Below, one piece after another: positions 33,683 to 41,700 of a stretch of DNA of 64,000 nt (its first letter is position 1; every line of letters starts with the position of its first letter). The notes beneath the pieces were generated by a model that was not told the DNA's origin, searched no databases, and saw only the letters and a list, made by a program, of their open reading frames with translations. The stretch covers positions 1-64,000 of the forward strand of contig DAINBU010000003.1 in the NCBI GenBank assembly GCA_036732755.1, read 5' to 3'. The position numbers and the translations under genes were made by a program. The stretch is from DASRRB01 sp036732755 (GTDB lineage: Bacteria > Planctomycetota > B15-G4 > SIAN01).

Positions 33683-35098
33683 ATGCGGAACGGAACGATC
33701 GCAAGCCTCGTCGTCCTCGCCGCGTCGCTCGCGAGCGCGCCGGCGCGCGCACAAGCGAGCTACGACCTCGGCGACGCGAAGCACCTGAAGGTGCTCTACG
33801 CCGGAGTCCCCGACACGCCGCGCGCGCAGGCGTTCGTCGCGTTCCTGAAGGCGAACTTCGAGAAGGTCGGCGAGCTCGACGTGACGCAGCTCTCGAAGGC
33901 GACCGCGGCGCCGTGGGACGTCGTCGTCTGCGACGGCAAGCGGCTCTACCCGATGGACAAGCCGTCGCTCAACCAGGCGAAGTGCGACCTCGGACAGGAC
34001 TTCACGAAACCGATCGTGATGATCGGGTCGATGGTCGGAGTGCAGAAGCACACCAAGATCGGCTGGCTCTGACTCTGCCTCGCCAATGAGGCGCACGGGA
34101 TGCGCCTCGACCACGCGATCTTCCATTCGCCGCTCGAGCCGAAGATCGAGACGGTCAGCAAGCCCAAGCCGGAGGGCTACGACGCGTGGGAGAAGGACGT
34201 CCCCGCGAGCTTCCCCATGTGGCACGTGCAGGACGGCGAGGTCGGCAAGACGGTCGACTACGGCATCGTCTCGCAGCCCTACGGCTTCGAGGACTCGCCC
34301 GACGCCGAGTACATCTCGAGCGGCGTGAACAGCAAGGGGCCGAAGTCGATGGCGCTCGGCCGCCACGGAAACTGGTTCCTGTGGGGCTTCGCCGGCGACC
34401 CGACGCAGATGACCGACAGCGCGCGCCAGGTCTTCCTGAACGCGGTGGTCTGGATGAAGCAGTTCGACGGGAAGGCGCCCTTCGTCGCGCTCGGGCGCGG
34501 CGCGTCGTTCGAGGCGCCGCACCGCGACCAGGCGCTCGTGCACGTCCAGTTCCTGCGCCACTACGCGAAAGAGAAGGCGCTTTCGAGCTACATGAGGAAC
34601 CAGTTCCCCAAGGCGCTGTGGGAGAAGACGAAGGGCGACCCCGACGCGCTCGAGGCGTACTTCCGCGACAACCTCGAGTACCTCCATCCCGTGAAGGAGC
34701 GCCAGTCCGACGAGCGGCAAGGCCCGAACGGCGTGACGCAGACGACCGAGACGGAGGGCACCGTGCTCGACGTCGATCCGGTGCTCGCCGAGCACGCCGT
34801 CAGCAACCGCAAGCCGGAGTTCCTCGACTGGTTCGCCGAGCTGCTCGACCAGCGCGAGCCCGACGACGCGACCGTGCAGGAGCTCGCCGACCACTACCTC
34901 CCCAAGGACGCGCTCGCCGAGCTGAAGAAGAAGGGGCCGCTCACCTCCGAGTCGTTCAACGCGTGGCGCGCGTCGGTGAAGGACCGCCTCTACTTCAGCG
35001 ACTCCTACGGCTACCGCTGGCAGGTCGCGCCGACGCCGATCGCGAAGGCGGCGTCGCAGGCACCGCCGCCGGCCTCGGGAGCTGACGGCTCGCGCTGA
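33683..35098 (+). CDS. Secreted protein with in-frame UGA: candidate selenoprotein (or nonsense-disrupted gene)
   Basis: Read through one TGA (34070-34072), this is a single 471-residue protein. A signal peptide (IASLVVLAASLASAPARAQA) is followed by an alpha/beta start like a ThuA/Rossmann domain (HLKVLYAGVPDTPRAQAFVAF, DVVVCDGKRL, KPIVMIGSMVG). The UGA codon is residue 130 in IGWL-UGA-LCLANEAHG, and the second half continues in the same frame (MRLDHAIFHSPLEP). UGA and Cys form a U-x-C pair. An 8-bp hairpin follows 15 bases later. The second half alone (from ATG 34100, with GAGG 8 bases upstream) would lack any signal peptide. Alternatives are a nonsense mutation, a sequencing error or two separate genes. 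GGAGAGGG precedes ATG 33683. The family's role is unknown. Confidence 0.6.
34088..34108 (+). promoter_or_regulatory. SECIS-like hairpin after in-frame UGA
   Basis: The arms GAGGCGCA (34088-34095) and TGCGCCTC (34101-34108) are exactly complementary and enclose the 5-base loop CGGGA. The loop's second base is G, and that G is 25 bases after the UGA. As I recall the bacterial consensus, a G is needed in the first two loop positions, with the loop about 16-37 bases from UGA; both conditions are met. A shorter alternative stem, GCCTC-GCCAAT-GAGGC, overlaps it. GC-rich DNA forms such stems by chance, so this is supporting evidence only. Confidence 0.5.
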
Positions 35099-35122
35099 GC
35101 CGCGCCGGCGCGGGCGCGCCGC

Positions 35123-35191
35123 GCCACCTTCGACCTGCACCCCGGCCTCGGCCTGATCGGCCTCACGACCAGCGAGATCCGCTCCTGGTGA
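35123..35191 (+). pseudogene. Short 3' coding remnant
   Basis: A 22-codon tail before TGA reads ATFDLHPGLGLIGLTTSEIR then SW, with every third base G or C as in real genes here, but no start or upstream domain. It lies between two convergent genes. I cannot assign the parent family, and it may be chance. Confidence 0.25.
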
Positions 35192-35192
35192 A

Positions 35193-36503
35193 TCAACGGC
35201 GCGCGCGGCGCGGGCTCTTCTTCGCCGCGGCCGCGCGCGCCGGCTTCTTCGCGCCCTTCGCCTTCGGGCCCGTCGCCTTCGTGCGCCGCTTCGCGCCCAT
35301 GAGCTCGAGCAGCTTGTCCGCCATCGCGTCCGCGAACGCCGGGTCGTTGATGTGGAGGTCGAGCTCGACGACCGGGACGTCGCCGGCGTTGGCCTTCACG
35401 TTGTCGTAAAGGGAGCGGCGCGCGGTCGGGTCGTCGAAGGGCGCTCCGGTCCGGTCGATGGCGGAGAGCCCGCGCGTCGGGAGGAAGATCGCGCGCGGCC
35501 CCTTGGCGTCGCGCAGCTTCGTGCCGATCTCCACGCCGAGCTGCGCGCTCTCCATCGCGTTGGTGCGCATGAGCGTGATGCTGGCGTTGTGCTTGTGGAA
35601 CAGGCGGCCCGTGAACTTCGCCGGCACCGTCTCCGGCGCGAAGAAGTTGACCATGTCGAGCGCGCCGACCGAGACGACCTGCGGGATGCCGGCGGCACCG
35701 GCGGCGGTGAGGCGGTCGCGGCCCGCGGTGAGGAAGCCGCCGACGAGCTCGTCGGCGAGCTCGGTCGTCGTGACGTCGAGCACGCCGGCGAGCAGGCCGT
35801 CACGCGCGAGCTGCTCCAGCGTCTTCCCGCCCGCGCCCGTCGCGTGGAAGACGAGCACCTCGCAGCCCGCCGCCTCGAGCCGCGCGCGCGCCCGCTCGAC
35901 GCACGGTGTCGTGACGCCGAACATCGTCGCGGCGACCAGCGGCTTGTCGCTCTTCGACGCCGGCTTCATGCGCTCCTTCGCCATCCCCGCCATTGCCTGC
36001 GCGGCGCGCGAGAGGACGGCGCGGCTGATGCGGTTGATCCCGGAGACGTCGACGACCGAGTTCAGCATGAAGGTGTCGGAGGTGCCGACGTAGGCGCCCG
36101 CCTGCGCGGTCGACGCGAGCGTGCTCACCATGAGCTTTGGCACGCCGATCGGAAGCGCGCGCATCGCCGCCGTCCCGATCGTCGTCCCGGCCGATCCGCC
36201 GATCGACATCACGCCGGCGACGCGGCCCTGCGCGAAGCGGACGCGCGCGAGCGCCGCCGCGCCGGCCGCCGCCGCCGTGACCGCCTCGCCGCGATCGCCC
36301 TTCGCGCGCGCGGCGTCGAGCGTGGTGCCGCCTGCCTCGAAGAGCTCGGCGCGCGTCACGTCGGCCTTCACCTGCGGCTCGCCGATGCAGCCGGTGTCGA
36401 CCAGCGTGACCGCGACGCCCCGCTTCTTCAGCTCGTCGCGGACGAACGCCGCCTCGTGTCCTTTGGTGTCGAGCGTCGCGAAGAGGTGGACCGACGGTTT
36501 CAT
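35193..36503 (-). CDS. Tm-1-like ATP-binding domain protein (UPF0261)
   Basis: The predicted protein has 436 residues. MKPSVHLFATLDTKGHEAAFVRD, GVMSIGGSAGTTIGTAAMRALPIGVPK and VPKLMVSTLAS match the UPF0261/Tm-1-like family. In tomato the same domain binds nucleotide and a viral replicase. In bacteria it usually sits beside a TIM-barrel gene like the one at 32657-33508. The C-terminus ends in a Lys/Arg/Ala-rich tail (about residues 405-436) that is not part of the domain and may bind nucleic acid. Confidence 0.88.
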   Translation of the reverse strand: MKPSVHLFATLDTKGHEAAFVRDELKKRGVAVTLVDTGCIGEPQVKADVTRAELFEAGGTTLDAARAKGDRGEAVTAAAAGAAALARVRFAQGRVAGVMSIGGSAGTTIGTAAMRALPIGVPKLMVSTLASTAQAGAYVGTSDTFMLNSVVDVSGINRISRAVLSRAAQAMAGMAKERMKPASKSDKPLVAATMFGVTTPCVERARARLEAAGCEVLVFHATGAGGKTLEQLARDGLLAGVLDVTTTELADELVGGFLTAGRDRLTAAGAAGIPQVVSVGALDMVNFFAPETVPAKFTGRLFHKHNASITLMRTNAMESAQLGVEIGTKLRDAKGPRAIFLPTRGLSAIDRTGAPFDDPTARRSLYDNVKANAGDVPVVELDLHINDPAFADAMADKLLELMGAKRRTKATGPKAKGAKKPARAAAAKKSPRRARR

Positions 36504-36527
36504 GCGTGGCTCTCTTGCCGCGTGACG

Positions 36528-36836
36528 TCACGCCTCGAAGTCGAAGGCGAGCGCGCCCTTCACGCCGCCCTTCAGGATCTTCAGCACCTCGTCGACCACC
36601 TTCAGGTGCTCGGGATGGGGCAGGTATGTGTCGCGCGACTTCGCGTCCTTGAAGTTCATGCAGAAGGCGTGCGTGTAGCCGCGGTTCAGCCCTTCCGGCG
36701 ACGAGTAGGGGCCCCAGCAGTAGTAGGTGATGCCGCGCAGCTTCTTCCTCAGCCCGCCGATCAAGTTCATCACGCGCACCAGCCGCGCGCGGCTCACTCC
36801 GGGCTTCACCTTGAAGAGCACCATGTGCACGACCAT
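36528..36836 (-). CDS. Dabb (stress-responsive A/B barrel) domain protein
   Basis: The predicted protein has 102 residues. MVVHMVLFKVKPGVS at the start, the central THAFCMNFKDAKSRDTYLPHPEH and the C-terminal strand fit the dimeric alpha/beta-barrel Dabb family. These small cytoplasmic proteins occur in stress response and aromatic catabolism, and the partner here is unknown. It starts 2 bases after the stop of the SEC-C gene and lies 24 bases before the Tm-1-like gene, so the three are probably one transcript. Confidence 0.85.
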   Translation of the reverse strand: MVVHMVLFKVKPGVSRARLVRVMNLIGGLRKKLRGITYYCWGPYSSPEGLNRGYTHAFCMNFKDAKSRDTYLPHPEHLKVVDEVLKILKGGVKGALAFDFEA

Positions 36837-36838
36837 GG

Positions 36839-37123
36839 TCAAGGCGTCCGCTTGCGGGCGCGCTGGGGCGGCGGCGACTGCGACGGCGCCCGAGCACGCG
36901 ACTGGAAGTCGCCGCGGCGCGCCGCCGCTTCGCTCTCCCTCTTCAAGCGCGCCGCCTCGTCGGCGTCGAGCGTCTCGCCGAGCGCCGCCTGCTCCTTCGT
37001 GAGCTGCTCCGCGCGCGCGGCGTCGTCCTTGGCTTCGTGGCACTTCTTGTACTTCTGCCCCGATCCGCAATGACAGGGGTCGTTGCGGCCGAGCTTCGGG
37101 GCGTCTGACGGTCGATCCGCCAT
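36839..37123 (-). CDS. SEC-C zinc-motif small protein
   Basis: The predicted protein has 94 residues. The N-terminal LGRNDPCHCGSGQKYKKCH is the SEC-C metal-binding motif found at the SecA C-terminus, with the CxC and C-H zinc ligands. A charged helix and a Pro/Arg-rich tail follow. Stand-alone SEC-C proteins have no settled function; some associate with ribosomes or with translocation. GGAGAG precedes the ATG. Confidence 0.88.
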   Translation of the reverse strand: MADRPSDAPKLGRNDPCHCGSGQKYKKCHEAKDDAARAEQLTKEQAALGETLDADEAARLKRESEAAARRGDFQSRARAPSQSPPPQRARKRTP

Positions 37124-37183
37124 GGGCGTCCGCTCTCCAGTTCCGGGATGGGAAAGCTCCCCACGCTACCGTGGACCCCACGC

Positions 37184-37441
37184 ATGGAACCCCATCAACC
37201 GCGCAACCCGCTCCACGGCGTCACCCTGCAGGCGCTGCTGACGGAACTGGTCGAGAAGTTCGGCTGGGAGACGCTCGGCACCCGCGTCCGCATCCGCTGC
37301 TTCACGCACGACCCTTCGATCGGCTCGAGCCTCGCCTTCCTGCGCCGGACCCCGTGGGCGCGCGCCAAGGTCGAGCGGATCTACCTCGAGATGCTCGCGG
37401 AGCGGGCGTTCAAGAAGATGGGGAAGCACGGAAAACGATAG
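37184..37441 (+). CDS. VF530-family small DNA-binding-like protein (DUF2132)
   Basis: The predicted protein has 85 residues from ATG 37184. LHGVTLQALLTELVEKFGW, IRCFTHDPSIGSSLAFLRRTPWAR and KVERIYL are the family consensus almost throughout. The structure of a family member resembles a small helical DNA-binding fold; its role is unknown. An upstream in-frame ATG (37148) would add 12 residues without resemblance to the family. It is divergent from the SEC-C gene. Confidence 0.88.
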   Translation: MEPHQPRNPLHGVTLQALLTELVEKFGWETLGTRVRIRCFTHDPSIGSSLAFLRRTPWARAKVERIYLEMLAERAFKKMGKHGKR

Positions 37442-37576
37442 GAGCGAGCCGGCTCGCCCTCACCGCGCGTCAGTTCCTCGGGCCGACCTGAGTCGTACCG
37501 CGTCCGCGGTCACCGATCGTGACGGCCTTCGTCCTTGCCCCTCGGATGCTCACCGCCGACGCATTCGGGGCAGATC

Positions 37577-37864
37577 GTGTTCGAGCGTGCTCTCTTCCAG
37601 TTCCGGCGCCTCGTCGCGTCGGGTCGCTACCTCGTGACGCTGCATTGCCTGGAAGAATTGGAGGCGGACGGCCTCACGATCCTGGACGTCGAGGGTTGCG
37701 TCATGACCGGGACGATCGTCGAACGGCAGAAGGATCGCAGCAACGGCGAGTGGAAGTTTGTGATCCAGGGGTGGTCGACCGCAGGCGAAGAGTGTGTCGT
37801 CGTCGTGAAGTGGACGCCGACCGGCCGCCTCAGGGTCTTGACGGCCTTCGCCCTGGACCGGTGA
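37577..37864 (+). CDS. DUF4258 protein, probable toxin of a toxin-antitoxin pair
   Basis: The predicted protein has 95 residues from GTG 37577. YLVTLHCLEELEADGLTILDVEGC, the GEWKFVIQGWSTAGEECVVVVKW strands and LRVLTAFALDR fit the DUF4258 family, which resembles RelE/MqsR-type ribonuclease toxins. The gene is followed 8 bases later by a YgiT-type zinc-finger gene, the usual antitoxin partner. The start is uncertain because the ribosome binding site is weak. Confidence 0.78.
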   Translation: MFERALFQFRRLVASGRYLVTLHCLEELEADGLTILDVEGCVMTGTIVERQKDRSNGEWKFVIQGWSTAGEECVVVVKWTPTGRLRVLTAFALDR

Positions 37865-37872
37865 ATGGGGGC

Positions 37873-38115
37873 ATGAAAATGAAGTGCGACCTGTGCGGCA
37901 GGAGAGCGGCGCGCATCCGTCGCGTCACGCGGAACTTCGGGCGAGGGGACGGAACGTTTCTGGTCGAAGGCGTCCCCGTCGTCTCGTGCACGGCGTGCGG
38001 CGAGTCCTACGTCACGGCGGACACGCTGCACGAAATCGAGCGGATCCGGGCGCACCACAAGAAGCTCGGCAGAATCCGGCGGCTCCGGGTCGTCCCGTTC
38101 GGCGGTGCCGCGTAG
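37873..38115 (+). CDS. YgiT-type zinc-finger antitoxin
   Basis: The predicted protein has 80 residues. Two CxxCG knuckles (CDLCGRR and CTACGES) form the MqsA-like zinc-binding domain, and a helix (LHEIERIRAHHKKLG) follows. The helix-turn-helix found in full MqsA is absent, as in most stand-alone YgiT-type proteins. GGGGG precedes the ATG, and an ATG at 37879 is an alternative. It pairs with the DUF4258 gene just upstream. Confidence 0.82.
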   Translation: MKMKCDLCGRRAARIRRVTRNFGRGDGTFLVEGVPVVSCTACGESYVTADTLHEIERIRAHHKKLGRIRRLRVVPFGGAA

Positions 38116-38202
38116 ACGGCGGCGCGCTCGCGCGAACCGCGGCGCAGCCATTCCGTTCCCCGTCCCCGGTCGCGATGACGCCGCGACCGGAGGTCCGCCG
38201 CC

Positions 38203-38751
38203 ATGGCCGATCGCTTCGCGTCGCCCGCGGCCGAGGAGTCGGTCGCGTGCAATCTGATCCCGATGATCGACGTCATGTTCCTGTTGCTCCTGTTCTTCAT
38301 GCTCGGCGCGGACATGACGCAGCGGCAGATCGAGGAGGTCCGCCTCCCGAAGGCGGAGCAGTGCAAGCCCGACGACGGGACGCACGGCTTCGAGCTCGCG
38401 CGCGTGACGGTCAACGTCTTCCATCCGGCCGCGAGCGAGCGCGTCGTCTGCCCCGCGTTCGCGGCCGGCGGGGTGTGCCGCGACGAGAGCCACTGGCTCA
38501 TCTCGGTGCGCGGCGAGACCTATTCGCCGGAGAGCGTGCGCGGCGTCCTGCGCGACGAGGCCGACCGCGATCGCTCGACCGAGCCGTCCAAGGACGGCGG
38601 CCCGCCCGCCAGCAACCGCAAGCTCATGATCCGCGCCGACGCCGACGCGCCCTACTCCGTCATCCAGGGCGTGATCGAGAGCTGCGCCGCGGTCCGTCTC
38701 TACAAGGTCGAGGTCGGCGCGGCGCGGCCGGATGCGAGCGGCGCGCGCTGA
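38203..38751 (+). CDS. ExbD/TolR-family biopolymer transport protein
   Basis: The predicted protein has 182 residues. One transmembrane helix, CNLIPMIDVMFLLLLFFMLG (about residues 18-37), carries the conserved aspartate of the proton path. The C-terminal periplasmic domain has the expected strands (LMIRADADAPYSVIQGVI). ExbD works with ExbB (MotA/TolQ type) to power outer-membrane processes using the proton motive force. No ExbB gene is adjacent. GGAGG precedes the ATG. Confidence 0.85.
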   Translation: MADRFASPAAEESVACNLIPMIDVMFLLLLFFMLGADMTQRQIEEVRLPKAEQCKPDDGTHGFELARVTVNVFHPAASERVVCPAFAAGGVCRDESHWLISVRGETYSPESVRGVLRDEADRDRSTEPSKDGGPPASNRKLMIRADADAPYSVIQGVIESCAAVRLYKVEVGAARPDASGAR

Positions 38752-38763
38752 GCCGCGGATCCG

Positions 38764-41700
38764 CTACGGCGCCCCCGCCCGCTTCTCCCCCGGCTTGAGC
38801 GCGGGCGCCGGCGGCAGCGGCGGCGGCGAGAGCTCGAGCGCGAGGTTCTTGAACCTCACCTCGGTCGGACCTCCGGAGTGGATCTGGAGCGCGATGCGGC
38901 CGCGTTTCGCGGCGGCGGGGTCGTCGATGTCGGCGGTGACGTGGCCGTTCAGCGCAAGGCGGATGCGCGAGCCGGTCGCGACGATCTCGTAGGCGTTCCA
39001 GTCGCCCTTTTTCAGGAACGGCTTGCCGCCGATCGTGCCGTCGTTGTCGACCAGGAGGCCGCGGCCGTTCTCCTCGTAGAGCTTGCCCCACCAGCCGGGG
39101 CCGACGTCGGCCTGGCAGCCCTTCACCTCGAAGTCGAACGGGCCGCCGGGCCCCGGCGGCAGCGGCTCGGTGCGGAACTGGACGCCGCTGTTGCCGGCGT
39201 CGCCGACGAGCTTGACCTCGAGGGTCAGCTTGAAGTCGCCGAGCTCGAGGTCGCTCACCAGGAACGCGTTGCGCTCGAGCCCCTTGGCGGTCTTCCCGAC
39301 GATCTCGCCCTGCTCGACCGACCAGAGCGCCGCGTCGCCGGTCCAGCACTGCAGCGACTTCTGGTCGAAGAGGAGCGCCGCGCTCGCGGCCGTCCCCTTC
39401 ATCGGAACCTGCGCCGGCGCCTGCAGGTAGGCGAAGAGATCGCGCACCTCGTCGGGCGAGAGCGGATCGAGCTGCCCCTCCGGCATCAGCGAGACCGCGC
39501 TCAGCTTGCGCGACTCGACGTCGCTCTTCGCGACGACGACCGTCTCGTTCTCCGCGATGAGCGTGAGCGCGCTGTCGTTCTCCTTGGACGCGATGCCGCT
39601 CACGACGTTGCCGTTCTTGAGCCAGACGTTGGTGACCTGGTACTCCTTGCCGATCACCGCGTTGGGGTCGACGACGTTGGAGAGCAGGTAGTCGAGGTCG
39701 GCGCGGTTCGCACCGGTGATGTCGGGCGCGATCGCCCGCCCCGTCCCGAACAGCGTGTGGCACTTCATGCAGATCGTGCTGAAGATCGCGCGCCCGTTCT
39801 GGTGGTCGGCGTTCGCGAGTGCGTCGGGCGAGAGCGCCTGCTTCAGCGCGGCCATGCGCTGCCGCTTGTCCTCGGGCGACTCGCGCGAGACGCCGAAGTG
39901 CTTCGCGACCAGCGCGTCGACCTCGGGGTCCTTCAAGTCACGCAGCCGCCGCAGCACGGTCGCCGCGAAGTCGGCGCGCGGCACCTCGTCACGGCCGAGC
40001 GCGGCGAGGAGCGGCTTCGCCCAGCTCGCGCGCGCCGACAGCGTCGTGAGCGCGTCGCGCCGCTCGTCGGGCGTGAACGGACGCTTCGTCGCCTTCATCG
40101 TCGAAAGGACCGCGTCCGGCGTCGCGTCGTCGGCGAAGCCGGCGAGCGCGCGCAGCGCCGGTCCGCGCAGCTCGGGATCGTCGAGCAGCTGCATCAGCAG
40201 CGCCGGCGCCTGCGGATCCTTGGCGCGCACGATCGCGTCGAGCGCGCGCTTGCGCCACGCGGCGTCGCCGCGCCCGCCCTTCTCGGTCACCACCGCGCGC
40301 AGCTCCGGCAGCGCCGAGGCGTCCCCGAAGTCGATCGCGACTTCGAGCGCGTTGCGTCGCAGGTCGGGATTCGTCCGCAGCTTCTCGTACACGGCCGGCC
40401 AGCCGGCCGGAGTCGCGAGCCCGCGCTGCTCCTTCAGCGCCGCGTGCGCCTCTTCGAGCATCCAGCGCAGCTCGCCTGGGTCCTTCGTCTGCGCGAGCGC
40501 CTTCACCAGCGTTGCGTGCGTCGGCGCGGTCGCCGCCGCGCGCCGGACGATGAAGCGGCGCAGCGATTCGATCGGGCAGCGCTTGGGGTCGAGCGCGAGC
40601 GTGAGCGCGCGCGCCGGATCGACGGGGACGAGGGGCTCGAGCGCGTACCAATACATATGAGGAAGGTTCACGTCGTCGGCGTCGGCCTCATGGCGGATCA
40701 GCGCCTCGACGATCGGCCGACGGTCGGCGAGCGGCAAGCGCTGGGCGGCGCTGGCCAGGAAGCGCCGCACGATGGGGGAGTCGTCGCTGGCGGCCGCCTT
40801 CGCCATGCGCGCCAGCAGTTCCGGCCCCGCCGACTTCTTCTCGCAAGCGAGCTGGACGCCCCAGCCGCGCACGTGCGGGTCGAGGGCGTCGAGCAGGCGG
40901 ATCGTGTCGTCCTCGGTGAACTTCTGAATCGCATGCAGCGTCCACATCGCGCGCAGCTGCCGCGTCGGGTCGGCGTAGTTGGCGAGGATGCCGCGCAGGC
41001 TGCTCTCGACCTCGGGAGAGCGGCGGCTCAGTTCGTCGGCGTCGCCAAGTCCGCTCCGGGCCATTCGCGCCTGCAGTTCGATCCGCGCCTGCCGGCACCA
41101 ATAGTCGTTCCGCTCGAGCTGCAGTTGGACGAGCCGCCGGATCGCGTCTTTATCCCGCCGGAAGACTGGTTTCTCGTCATCCTTCTCGAAGATGGAGAGC
41201 GTCTTGTCGTCCCTGCGCGGCTTCAGGTCGCCGTACCGGATCCGGTAGATGCGGCCGTTCGTCCGGTCCCACAGCTCGCCCGGCGTCGAGTGGCAGGCGT
41301 GCTTGTCGTACCAGTCGATGAAGTAGACCGAGCCGTCGGGACCGGTGCGCTCGTTGATCGGCCGGAACCACTTGTCGTTGCCGAGGATGAAGTCCGGGCC
41401 GTGGTGGCCGACGAAGCCCGAGCCCTTGGCCTCGAAGCGGTCGTTGTTCACGCGGTTGCCGTGGATGTTCCCCATGAGGATCGTGTTGCGGAACGAGTCG
41501 GGGAACTGGTCGCCGAGGTAGATCAGCGCGCCGCAGTGCGCGTGGCCGCCGCCGACCTTGCCGCTGCGGCCGATCGCCGCGTAGGGGCCGCTGCCGGCCC
41601 AGTGGCGGTGGTCGGCGATCGTGTCGATCTCGGTGTAGCCGTACGGCTCGAAGTGCTCGCCCGCCTGCCGGACGTACCGGCCGCCCTGCACGATGTGGTA

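Noticed and set aside
34070..34072. Reassignment of UGA to tryptophan as an explanation for the in-frame TGA
   Set aside because: TGA is the normal stop of many clear genes here (nhaA, DinB, the DUF433 gene and most coupled pairs), so a genome-wide code change is excluded.
34100..35098. An independent second gene starting at ATG 34100
   Set aside because: Kept only as an alternative: the frame is continuous with the upstream half, the product would lack the signal peptide, and the ATG lies within the hairpin, although a GAGG 8 bases upstream prevents full exclusion.
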